From Lysobacter sp. HDW10 (GTDB taxonomy: Bacteria > Pseudomonadota > Gammaproteobacteria > Xanthomonadales > Xanthomonadaceae), in the NCBI RefSeq assembly GCF_011300685.1, contig NZ_CP049864.1, positions 1,356,885 to 1,420,884 of the forward strand: 64,000 bases of DNA, read 5' to 3'. Shown here piece by piece: positions 1 through 7,542 of this stretch (its first letter is position 1; each line of letters opens with the position of its first letter). The notes beneath the pieces were generated by a model. That model was not told where the DNA came from. It made no database searches and saw only the letters and a list, made by a program, of their open reading frames with translations. The position numbers and the translations under genes were made by a program.

Positions 1-162
1 GAACTTACGGGTGAGAACGTCACGGAGTGCACGGGGGGTGCACGTGCTTTGACCGATCACGATTTGGAACGCGATTACCGCTCCACCGTCGATCCACGCT
101 TAAACGATGAGCAGGCATTGGAAATCGCCATGTCGATCGTCCGGAGTCAGAATCCTGCCTGA
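1..162 (+). CDS. Type II DAHP synthase, C-terminal fragment
   Basis: This is the last 53 codons of a gene that starts before the window; frame 1 is open from base 1 to the TGA at 160-162. The peptide begins ELTGENVTECTGGA and continues with a VDPRLNDEQALEIA stretch. These match the conserved end of class II (plant-type) 3-deoxy-D-arabino-heptulosonate-7-phosphate synthases, the first enzyme of the shikimate pathway, which condenses phosphoenolpyruvate and erythrose 4-phosphate. The family match is by recognition of these motifs only. The next gene follows 65 bases later on the same strand and is not obviously related in function. Confidence 0.85.
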   Translation, partial: ELTGENVTECTGGARALTDHDLERDYRSTVDPRLNDEQALEIAMSIVRSQNPA

Positions 163-227
163 TCCCGTTGCGTGGATATCAGTGAGCCCGGGGAGGGGCG
201 AATTGCATCAATAGTTTTTGGAACAAC

Positions 228-1121
228 TTGGCGATGTGGCCGAGCGAACTCGTTGTATGTGTGCTGTTGCTGTATGCCTTTTTGTTGTTGTCGACGGTGT
301 GGGTGTATGCGGCCCGCAAGTCGATTGCGCTAAGAGAAAAGATCATGGCGTGGTGGATTTTCCTGCCCGCTGTGACTTTTGCATTGTTATTCACGGCGGC
401 AGCGGGCTGGGCCCTCTGCGCGATCATCTTGTGCCTTGGGGTGCGAGAGGTGGCGTCGCACTTACGTGCTGATCAAGGACACCCGCGTCTAAGCGATCTT
501 CTTCTGTGCGCAGCATTGTGCATCGCGATTGTTTGGGTCGTCTGGTTTTTTACGTGGGTCGGCGTGCTCGTATTCGCACTCGCGTTTGCCGCCATCTGTT
601 GGCTGTTTGGTCACCCGCATCAGCACACGCGCAGGCGCGCGGCCATGTGCGCACTCGTACTGCTTTCGTCGGGTATGGCTTTCCTGCCCAAGCTGCAAGC
701 ACAACTCGTCGATGACGGTCGATGGGTGCTGTGGCTATGTGCCGTCACGGCGCTGTGCGATGTTGCGCAATATATCGCGGGGACCACGATGGGCAAGCGG
801 CAAGTCACACCTAGTGCGAGTCCGGGGAAAACCTGGGCAGGATGGTTCGGCGGGCTCGTTGTCGCCGTCTGTACCAGCCTCGCATTAGGCGGTGCGCTGT
901 CACTCGCCACATGGCCTCCGTTGCTTGCCTATGGCGTGGCGATTGCGGTCAGCGGATTTATGGGCGACGTGTCGTTTTCAGCCTGCAAGCGAATGTTAGG
1001 CATCAAAGATTTTTCATCGCGCGTGCCCGGGCACGGCGGTGTGTTGGATCGTGTCGACAGTTTGACCTTCACGGCCCCGACGATTTTCATCCTTACTTTC
1101 TTTCAATCTGCGTCCGTTTGA
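228..1121 (+). CDS. CdsA-family phosphatidate cytidylyltransferase (YnbB-like)
   Basis: Polytopic membrane protein of 297 residues, the usual CdsA length, expected to make CDP-diacylglycerol from phosphatidate and CTP. The CdsA signature is complete at about residues 249-277: S-x-C-K-R-x4-K-D-x4-VPGHGG-x-x-DR-x-D. An SPGKTWAG motif lies at 198-205, and a CDVAQYIAG segment sits before it. The start is uncertain: TTG at 228 is the longest option, ATG at 234 is equally likely, and neither has a well-placed ribosome site (the GGGGAGGGG at 190-198 is too far away). The next genes encode a YnbC-like fusion, then YnbA- and YnbD-like proteins on the other strand. It is therefore better seen as the ynbB-type paralogue than as the housekeeping cdsA. 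Confidence 0.9.
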   Translation: MAMWPSELVVCVLLLYAFLLLSTVWVYAARKSIALREKIMAWWIFLPAVTFALLFTAAAGWALCAIILCLGVREVASHLRADQGHPRLSDLLLCAALCIAIVWVVWFFTWVGVLVFALAFAAICWLFGHPHQHTRRRAAMCALVLLSSGMAFLPKLQAQLVDDGRWVLWLCAVTALCDVAQYIAGTTMGKRQVTPSASPGKTWAGWFGGLVVAVCTSLALGGALSLATWPPLLAYGVAIAVSGFMGDVSFSACKRMLGIKDFSSRVPGHGGVLDRVDSLTFTAPTIFILTFFQSASV

Positions 1122-1148
1122 CGCCCCAAACAAGAGTGCATTTCCCCC

Positions 1149-2891
1149 ATGCAACGCCCTTCAATAGAGTCTGATTTCAATACATTCGATCGCATGCGCC
1201 TGTTCTACCGGACATGGAAGCCGGTCGTCGAGCCGTCTGGCAGAGTGCTGATTTTTTTGCACCGCGGACACGAACATTCAGGCCGCGTCGAGTCGCTGGT
1301 TGAACGTATCGCGGGCCCAGGCGACCTGTGCTTTGCATGGGATGCGCGCGGTCATGGCAAGTCGCCGGGTGTTCGGGGTGATGCGCCGGATTTTTATGCG
1401 TTGGTGCGCGACTTGCATGCGTTCGTGCAGCACGTGGTGCAAATGCATGGCGTGAAATTGGAACAGATCTTCATCGTTGCCAACAGCGTTGCTGCGGTCA
1501 CCACTGCGACCTGGCTGCATGACTACGCACCGCAAATTCGCGGCGTAGCGATGGCCGCTGCTGCGTTCTCGATCAAGTTGTATGTGCCGCTTGCCGAGCC
1601 CGCATTGCGTCTTGGGTTGAAAGCGAAGCCGGACCTGAAGGTGACGAGCTACGTTCGACCTTCGATGATCACGCATTCCGAGAAAGAGGCCAAAGCGTAT
1701 GCGTCTGACCCATTGGTGACGCGTGACATTTCCGCACGCGTATTGGTCGACCTTGCCGACACGGCGCGCCGCGTGGTGGCCGATGCGCAGGCAATCGATG
1801 TGCCTGTGTTGATGTTGGTCGCAGGTAAAGACGTCGTGGTTCGCACAGAGCCGCAACGTACGTTCTTCGACGGCCTGTCTTCGACCTTGAAGCAATGGCA
1901 GCTGATACCTGAAAGTCGCCACGCGATTTTTCATGAAGCGGACACCCGTGTCGGAGATGCGGCATGCAAATCGTTTATCGAGGCGTGCTTCAACAGCGAA
2001 GTGCCGAGCGCCGCGCGATTTGTCGATCACGACACGCGAAGCGCGAGTGCGCGTTTGCATGCAACGGTCGCGGCGGGCGTCAAACATCCAAGTTTTTCCA
2101 ATCGCATGCAGCGCGCGATGCTACGTCGCATCGGCCATTTGAGTGACGGCATGCGCATTGGCTTGAAGCAAGGCTTCGATTCGGGTGCGTCTTTGGACTA
2201 TGTCTATAAGAACGAAGCTTCTGGCAAGTTGGGCATCGGCGCATGGTTGGATCGCGGTTATTTGGACGCAACCGGTTGGAAAGGGGTGCGCGTGCGCAAA
2301 GTGCACATGCAGTCTTTGCTCGCGGCACAAATTCGCACGTTCCCGAGTTCGTCTGTGATTCACGTGTTGGATATTGCGGCAGGCTCAGGACGCTACGTGC
2401 TGGAAACCTTGGCGCAATTCAAAGACCGAACATTTGAAGTCGAACTGCGTGACCTCGATCCGAACAACTTGAAAGCCGCAGAAGCCTTGGCGAATTCGCT
2501 GGGCTTGAGCGAGCGCAATCAAATTCGCTATGTGCCGACGGATGCTTTTGCGCCAACGGATGGGAATGCGCCGGATGCGCAATTCGACATTGCGATTGTC
2601 TCAGGGCTGTATGAACTGTTTCCCGAAAATGCGCCGGTCTTGGGATCACTCGAACGGATCGCCAAGCAAGTTCGTCCAGGCGGTGCACTTATTTACACCG
2701 GGCAACCTTGGCATCCGCAACTGCGTCAAATTGCAGAAACCTTGGACAGCCACCGGGGGGGTGCATGGGTGATGCGTCCACGTCCGCAGAACGAACTCGA
2801 TGGTTTGGTCCGCTTGGCGGGCTTTGAGAAGACCGGCTCCGAAGTCGGACCGCAAGGCATCTTTACGGTGTCTGTGGCGCGTCGTGTTTAA
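1149..2891 (+). CDS. Alpha/beta hydrolase - SAM methyltransferase fusion (YnbC-like)
   Basis: A two-domain protein of 580 residues, close to E. coli YnbC in length and build. Residues about 30-290 form an alpha/beta hydrolase: FLHRG near 36-40, WDARGHGKS near 64-72, candidate nucleophile Ser113 in ANSVA, candidate acid Asp228 in GKDVV, and His258 in SRHAIFHE. The nucleophile elbow has Ala where the usual G-x-S-x-G has Gly. Residues about 400-580 are a class I methyltransferase with the SAM-binding motif LDIAAGSGR near 407-415 and an acidic LRDLDPNN stretch. A lipid or lipid head-group substrate is inferred from the CdsA-like gene 27 bases upstream. The 3' end overlaps the convergent phosphatidyltransferase gene by 29 bases. 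Confidence 0.88.
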   Translation: MQRPSIESDFNTFDRMRLFYRTWKPVVEPSGRVLIFLHRGHEHSGRVESLVERIAGPGDLCFAWDARGHGKSPGVRGDAPDFYALVRDLHAFVQHVVQMHGVKLEQIFIVANSVAAVTTATWLHDYAPQIRGVAMAAAAFSIKLYVPLAEPALRLGLKAKPDLKVTSYVRPSMITHSEKEAKAYASDPLVTRDISARVLVDLADTARRVVADAQAIDVPVLMLVAGKDVVVRTEPQRTFFDGLSSTLKQWQLIPESRHAIFHEADTRVGDAACKSFIEACFNSEVPSAARFVDHDTRSASARLHATVAAGVKHPSFSNRMQRAMLRRIGHLSDGMRIGLKQGFDSGASLDYVYKNEASGKLGIGAWLDRGYLDATGWKGVRVRKVHMQSLLAAQIRTFPSSSVIHVLDIAAGSGRYVLETLAQFKDRTFEVELRDLDPNNLKAAEALANSLGLSERNQIRYVPTDAFAPTDGNAPDAQFDIAIVSGLYELFPENAPVLGSLERIAKQVRPGGALIYTGQPWHPQLRQIAETLDSHRGGAWVMRPRPQNELDGLVRLAGFEKTGSEVGPQGIFTVSVARRV

Positions 2892-3477
2892 GACTCGCCC
2901 GGCAGCGATTGAAGAGTGTCCAAACTAGAAGCAACGCGATGACGGCCAAGAGGCCATTGCGCAGGCCGGGCGATACCCCGGCCGCGCACATCAGCGCGAG
3001 TACGGCATAGGCAAACGCGCGATCGCTTTTTCCCATCGGTCCTTGGTGGGCACGCGTCCCGGTGATGGCTTGTGCCAAGACGCCGGTGAACTCCGCGACC
3101 AACGCCAACAAAACGACGCCGAGCGCGAGCGCCGGATGAATGCCGGCCACCCAAATGAAGGGCAGGTAGAGTGCGATATCTGCGAGCACATCACCCAGTT
3201 CGTTGAGCAAGGCACCGAGACGGCTTTCCAAACGCATGCGACGCGCGAGCATGCCGTCGAGCGCGTCCAATGCCATGCGAATCAAGAGCACGGGTGCATA
3301 CAGCGCGAGCACCCAACGTGCGTCGGGCCACAGATACAACGCTGCGCCTTGCACGACGCTGATGAAAAGCGCAGCGCAGGTAATTTGATTCGGCGTAATG
3401 CCGGCAGCTTGCAAACCAGAGAGCAGGGGAGAGAGCAGGCGTTGGAATGCCGGTTTGATGGCGTAAATCGAAATCAT
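2863..3477 (-). CDS. CDP-alcohol phosphatidyltransferase (YnbA-like)
   Basis: Integral membrane enzyme of 204 residues that should transfer a phosphatidyl group from CDP-diacylglycerol to an unknown alcohol. The family motif lies at residues 71-96: D-A-L-D-G-M-L-A-R, eight residues, G88, three residues, N92, three residues, D96, with a further Asp at 100. Asn92 stands where the general motif D-G-x2-A-R-x8-G-x3-D-x3-D has Asp. The start chosen is the ATG at 3477, which overlaps the stop of the upstream phosphatase gene as ATGA and implies translational coupling. Longer reading to 3543 would run deep into that gene. Its partner CdsA-like enzyme is encoded on the opposite strand at 228-1121. Confidence 0.88.
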   Translation of the reverse strand: MISIYAIKPAFQRLLSPLLSGLQAAGITPNQITCAALFISVVQGAALYLWPDARWVLALYAPVLLIRMALDALDGMLARRMRLESRLGALLNELGDVLADIALYLPFIWVAGIHPALALGVVLLALVAEFTGVLAQAITGTRAHQGPMGKSDRAFAYAVLALMCAAGVSPGLRNGLLAVIALLLVWTLFNRCRASLKHDAPQTP

Positions 3478-4715
3478 GAAAGTTCGTCCTGTGGCGCCAA
3501 GGTGCGCGCGACGTGCACGCTTCGCGCAATGCCCATTGCGCAATGCAAATAAATGGTACGGCCTGCCGCGCGCTCGTTCGCCATGATCGCTGAAATGCGT
3601 TCGAGCGCGTGCGGCGGGGGTTCGCGCAGATCTAATAAGGGCACTGCGTAGTAGATCCCCGTTCGTAGTGCTGGCGTTTCTGAAAGCTCTGCAGATAGGT
3701 CGATGACACTACATGACTCGGGCAACAGATGCGTCTCGTGCACGGTAAGCCTGCGACCAACGAGAACATCCGGTTGCCAGTAAGCGAACGGCGGGCGTCT
3801 GTGCGTTCGCGCGCGTTGCAGCGCCCATGTGAGCCAGTAGCCTGCCAACCACGGCGCCAGCATGAGCCATCGCATTAGTGGGACGCGCCCACGCTGCTTG
3901 CGTGCGAGGTCTGCGTCATTGATGGCATAGGCATACGCGACGTAGGCCAACGACAAAGCGACGTATAGGCCGATCCACGCGACGCCAAGATGGATTGCCG
4001 TGTTCAACACCAAGAGCGCGCCCACGAGGTAATGCAAGCTCACGTCAGGCGTCGGGCGCGTCGGGCGGACACACAGAATCACACCTACGGCCAATGCAAC
4101 GCCTGCCAACGCGTCTGCCACGTGATGGCGATGGGTCAACACCGCAGAACATGCCATTAAGCACAGCGCACCGTACGCGAGCGGGCGTTGCCAGTGCTTG
4201 AGATAGGGCACGGCCGTCATCGCCAAGCAGGCGTAGGCCACGTGCAAGGACGGCCATTGATTTCCGCGTCCATCGTATCGATCGAGTGCATGCAACAGCC
4301 GCATGGACACACTGTCGGCGTTTTCGTGCAGCGCAAACGTATTGATCGCAGGGAGTACCGCAAAGCACAGGCCTGCAATCGCGGTAATGCACATCAAGCG
4401 TCTGCTGAAAGTTCTCAGTGGCGCACCCTCCGGTATGAAAGCAAAGCACGCAAACAACACCGGCAAGGAACACACATAGATCCAAACCATCGCGGGCCAT
4501 AACGGCACGACCGCATCCAATGGCAGTGCAAAACGATGCAGCGCATCGATGTCATAGGCATGCAAACGGGCACCGCCGTACGCAATGCAAAACACCACGG
4601 CATTCAACACACCCAAGCGCACGCGACGCGCGGTCGAATCAGACAGGCGTTGCGCAGACGACGAGGCGTGGTGAGAATACGGCATGGGGAGAACGGCAAA
4701 GTACGAACGATGCAT
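3474..4715 (-). CDS. PAP2 phosphatase / dual-specificity phosphatase fusion (YnbD-like)
   Basis: Membrane protein of 413 residues combining a PAP2-type lipid phosphatase with a Cys-based phosphatase. PAP2 motifs are PSLH at 155-158 and HRHHVAD at 195-201, set among several hydrophobic helices. The Cys phosphatase loop H-C-x5-R is at 391-398. Only about 15 residues follow the loop, so the helical tail usual in such domains is missing. The stop overlaps the start of the phosphatidyltransferase gene as ATGA. The start may be ATG 4715 or ATG 4685; both lie inside CATG palindromes that also carry start codons of the divergent patatin-like gene. The likely role is dephosphorylation of a phospholipid intermediate made by the neighbouring enzymes. 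Confidence 0.85.
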   Translation of the reverse strand: MHRSYFAVLPMPYSHHASSSAQRLSDSTARRVRLGVLNAVVFCIAYGGARLHAYDIDALHRFALPLDAVVPLWPAMVWIYVCSLPVLFACFAFIPEGAPLRTFSRRLMCITAIAGLCFAVLPAINTFALHENADSVSMRLLHALDRYDGRGNQWPSLHVAYACLAMTAVPYLKHWQRPLAYGALCLMACSAVLTHRHHVADALAGVALAVGVILCVRPTRPTPDVSLHYLVGALLVLNTAIHLGVAWIGLYVALSLAYVAYAYAINDADLARKQRGRVPLMRWLMLAPWLAGYWLTWALQRARTHRRPPFAYWQPDVLVGRRLTVHETHLLPESCSVIDLSAELSETPALRTGIYYAVPLLDLREPPPHALERISAIMANERAAGRTIYLHCAMGIARSVHVARTLAPQDELS

Positions 4716-5727
4716 GGTAATGGCAGGCGGCGGATTCCGCTTCGGCTATTACCTAGGCATGCACGCCGCAGCAGAAGAACTCGAACGAGCCCCCGACATC
4801 ATCCTCGCTGCCTGCGGCGGCGCCATCGCAGCCGCAGCCATCCACGGACTCCCCGACACCGACACCCGCCGCGACTGGCTCTGCGCCCCCGAGCTCTACA
4901 CCTTCCAACGCAACATCCGCAGCCTCCCCCCCGCCAACGCAAAATTAACGGTGACAGGTACAGTTAATCGGGTGTGGCGGCAGTGGACGCAGCAGGCGGC
5001 GCACCGCGCGGCGCCGGATTTGCTGCGTGATGCGATGTTTGAGTTGCCGGCGCTACCGGTGATTCCGACGGCGCGATCGGGTGGAACAGACATCGCGATC
5101 ATTGCTGCGCGTGTGAGCACCCATGCATCGATGTCGCACTGGCCGTATCAGCTGCATGAGACGGTGTTTGCGCCGAATCGCGTGGCGGGCTTGCTTGCAA
5201 ATCGTGCAAGTTGGGCCAAGCCGTTCTTGAAGTCTGCCATTGCGCCCGCGTTGGAATGCAATACAACGGTGGCCATTGAACATGCAGTGCGTGCTTCGGT
5301 GGCAGATCCTTTTTACTTTGCGAGTGTTCACGCGGAAGGCCAAGACTGGTCTGGTGGGCTCGTTGATTTATTTCCAATCGAAATTGCACATGCACTCGCA
5401 GATCACGTGGTGATGGAGCGCAAGCGAAAGTTCAACCCGCTCTATGCGCAGCCGGCAGTGCGCGCTGTCTATGGCGTGAATGGCAATGCACGACGGCGCG
5501 CCGTGCAAGACAACACACATGCGGATGTTTGGGTGGACACGACCGACGTGTCGCGCGTGCTCCGTCATGAAACGGAACGAAAGCAGTACGATCGCGCCAC
5601 CGGTCAAATTGTTCTGCGTGCCGCGCCAACGCACAGCGAATTCGTCAGGCAAATGACCGCGCAGTGGCACTACGGGCGCGAGCGCACCTTGCGCGCATTT
5701 GAAGCTGCGAACAAGCGCAAGACATGA
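4684..5727 (+). CDS. Patatin-like protein with altered catalytic dyad
   Basis: A 347-residue patatin-fold protein. The glycine-rich oxyanion loop AGGGFRFGYYLG is at residues 14-25. The next block reads DIILAACGGAIAAA (38-51); aligned to the patatin G-x-S-x-G block it puts Cys44 at the serine nucleophile and Ala42 at the first Gly. The second dyad motif, normally DG[GA], reads SGG at 223-225. Classical Ser/Asp phospholipase activity is therefore doubtful; a Cys-based activity or a binding role is possible. Alternative starts are ATG 4714 and 4720. The stop overlaps the SDR gene start as ATGA. Codons 88-95 come from a repeat shared with the prpB upstream region, and codons 14-87 have an extreme C bias. 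Confidence 0.75.
   Translation: MGRTAKYERCMVMAGGGFRFGYYLGMHAAAEELERAPDIILAACGGAIAAAAIHGLPDTDTRRDWLCAPELYTFQRNIRSLPPANAKLTVTGTVNRVWRQWTQQAAHRAAPDLLRDAMFELPALPVIPTARSGGTDIAIIAARVSTHASMSHWPYQLHETVFAPNRVAGLLANRASWAKPFLKSAIAPALECNTTVAIEHAVRASVADPFYFASVHAEGQDWSGGLVDLFPIEIAHALADHVVMERKRKFNPLYAQPAVRAVYGVNGNARRRAVQDNTHADVWVDTTDVSRVLRHETERKQYDRATGQIVLRAAPTHSEFVRQMTAQWHYGRERTLRAFEAANKRKT
4723..4943 (+). other. C-rich tract ending at a repeat
   Basis: In the first 220 bases of the patatin-like gene, third codon positions are mostly C. In bases 4741-4940 I count about 92 C and 44 G on this strand, a G-C skew near -0.35. The tract ends exactly at the repeat at 4944. In the 200 bases after the repeat the count is about 71 G and 52 C, strongest in the first 50 bases. 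The encoded protein stays patatin-like throughout, so the bias is largely synonymous. Confidence 0.75.
4944..4968 (+). repeat. Short repeat, copy 1, inside the patatin-like gene
   Basis: A 25-base unit with the core AACGGTGACAGGTACAG bounded by ATT and TTAAT ends that are partly inverted copies of each other (ATTAAC at the left, GTTAAT at the right). Two further copies lie at 14632-14656 and 14658-14686. It is read in frame here as Leu-Thr-Val-Thr-Gly-Thr-Val-Asn. The design (short, partly palindromic, dispersed) resembles REP-type elements, but no transposase is seen in the window. Confidence 0.8.
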
Positions 5728-6446
5728 AGCGCGTACTCATCATCGGTGGCACACGCGGCATGGGGCTCGGCCTCGCCTGTGCCTATGCGCGCGAAGGTGC
5801 GAATGTTGTCGTGGTTGGACGCGATCCGAGCTGTTTGTCGGATGCAGCGGTCCAGCTAGGGATTAGCGCTCGACAAAGTGATGTCACTGATCCAACGCAG
5901 ATACAAGCTCTAGTGTGCGAAGTGGGGGCCGAAGGTTTGGATCGCGTCATCTACAGTGCGGGCTATTACGCGACCTCTAAGCAGATTCAAAAAGATCACA
6001 GCGCGCTCGAACGCATGCGCGCAAGTAATGTCGCCGGCATCCAACACGTGTTCGACGCGGCGATGCCATTGATGCGTCCATCGGGACGCTTCGCGGCCAT
6101 CGCCTCTATCGCAGGCTTACTTCGCGCCGATCCATGGTCAACAGACTATGCCGCCAGCAAACGTGCAGCCATTGCCTTGTGTGAAGGCTATCGTGTCGTC
6201 GCCGCACTGAAGTCGGTCGGCGTGACCGTCTTGATTCCGGGCTATGTCGATACCGCGCAACTGCGCGCATTGAATGGTGGTTCTGCTGCGCATAAGCCCT
6301 TTCTGGTGAGCGAGGCGCGCGCCGTCAAACGCATGCATGCAGCGCTGGAAAACGGTGAGCCGCGATGTGTCTTCCCTTGGCAACTCCACACGCTGGTGCG
6401 ACTGTACAACCACTTACCCGTGCGCCTACGTGCCCTGCGCGCATAG
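5724..6446 (+). CDS. Short-chain dehydrogenase/reductase
   Basis: A 240-residue NAD(P)-dependent oxidoreductase of the classical SDR type. The cofactor loop GGTRGMGLG is at residues 8-16, a YSAG motif takes the place of NNAG, the catalytic Ser is in IASIAG, and Tyr/Lys are in YAASK near 141-145. The ATG overlaps the stop of the patatin-like gene as ATGA, so the two are probably translated together. The position at the end of the ynb-like cluster suggests reduction or oxidation of a lipid or lipid head-group intermediate, which is inference; the substrate cannot be read from the sequence. Confidence 0.88.
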   Translation: MKRVLIIGGTRGMGLGLACAYAREGANVVVVGRDPSCLSDAAVQLGISARQSDVTDPTQIQALVCEVGAEGLDRVIYSAGYYATSKQIQKDHSALERMRASNVAGIQHVFDAAMPLMRPSGRFAAIASIAGLLRADPWSTDYAASKRAAIALCEGYRVVAALKSVGVTVLIPGYVDTAQLRALNGGSAAHKPFLVSEARAVKRMHAALENGEPRCVFPWQLHTLVRLYNHLPVRLRALRA

Positions 6447-6474
6447 AATCAGATATCTCTTCAGGGGGTTGATC

Positions 6475-7542
6475 ATGCGTCGTCGATTTGTCCGTTCTCT
6501 TCGTTTGCCGATGCCTGTCTTGGCGTGTGGCTTGATGTTGGCTTTCGGTGCTGTTGCCGCTGTATCCGCGCAAGACGCGCCAGCACCTCTGACCTCCAGT
6601 CAAACCACGCAGGTACGTTTGCGCGGCTTGTCTGCAGTGAATGATCAATTGGCCTGGGCATCAGGCGTCAAAGGCACGGTCATTCGCACCAGCGACGGCG
6701 GCACGACGTGGCAAAACGTGTCCGTCCCGAACACCGACGCACTCGACTTCCGTGACATCCAAGCCTTCTCTGCGGACGAGGCGATTGTCTTGGCAGCAGG
6801 CCCCGGGCAAAGCTCTAAGCTCTATCGCACCGTCGATGGCGGCGCCACGTGGACCTTGGTATTACAAAATCTAGCGGCCGATGGCTTTTACGACTGCATG
6901 GTGTTCGAAGGTGATCACGGTTGGATGATGGGCGATCCGATCGAAGGCCGTTATCAAATCTTTGAATCGCGTGATCGCGGCGCGCATTGGGCGCAATCGG
7001 CGAATGGTACGCCGGCAGCAAAAGACGAAGCCGCCTTTGCCGCAAGCGGCACCTGTATTGCACGCAATCGCAACAGCACCTTCGTCGCGACTGGCGGCGC
7101 GCAAGCCAATCTGCATATGAAGGTAGACGGCATGGGTGTATGGCAAAAGTTCGATAGCGGTATGGGACGCGCGGTGAGCTCGGCAGGTGTGTTCAGTGCT
7201 GCGCCTATGGGTGAGCGCATGATGCTCGTCGGCGGCGACTACAAGCTGGAAAAACAACCTGGCAACGCGGCGATCTATTCGAACGGCAAGTTGAAAGCCA
7301 TCCCGGCACCGCCCGGCTATCGCTCTGGCGTGGCGTGCTTTGCCGACGGCGAACGCTGCGTTGCCGTCGGGCCGAGCGGCGCAGATGTGTGGGATGGCAA
7401 AGGCTGGCGAAGCGTCAGCACTGAATCTTGGGACACGGTGGCGATTGCAGGTGATTCCGCGTGGATGAGTGGTGTCAAAGGACGCGTGGCGCGAATTGAG
7501 CAACTCAATGCCACCCCGCGTGCAGGTGACGCCACGCCATGA
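6475..7542 (+). CDS. Exported YCF48/BNR-repeat protein
   Basis: A 355-residue beta-propeller protein related to the photosystem II assembly factor YCF48 and to BNR/sialidase-like repeat proteins. A signal peptide covers about residues 1-33 (hydrophobic core, then AVSA before QDAPAP). Asp-box repeats are visible as SDGGTTW, VDGGATW and RDRGAHW. The ATG at 6475 is chosen because a purine-rich CAGGGGG lies 6 bases upstream and the signal peptide follows directly; the frame remains open further upstream into the SDR gene. The function in heterotrophic proteobacteria is unknown. The stop overlaps the start of the next small gene as ATGA. Confidence 0.82.
   Translation: MRRRFVRSLRLPMPVLACGLMLAFGAVAAVSAQDAPAPLTSSQTTQVRLRGLSAVNDQLAWASGVKGTVIRTSDGGTTWQNVSVPNTDALDFRDIQAFSADEAIVLAAGPGQSSKLYRTVDGGATWTLVLQNLAADGFYDCMVFEGDHGWMMGDPIEGRYQIFESRDRGAHWAQSANGTPAAKDEAAFAASGTCIARNRNSTFVATGGAQANLHMKVDGMGVWQKFDSGMGRAVSSAGVFSAAPMGERMMLVGGDYKLEKQPGNAAIYSNGKLKAIPAPPGYRSGVACFADGERCVAVGPSGADVWDGKGWRSVSTESWDTVAIAGDSAWMSGVKGRVARIEQLNATPRAGDATP

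Noticed and set aside
3474-3600. Frameshift as the cause of the short phosphatase tail
   Set aside because: The downstream sequence in other frames is the start of the phosphatidyltransferase gene, so no displaced tail is available.
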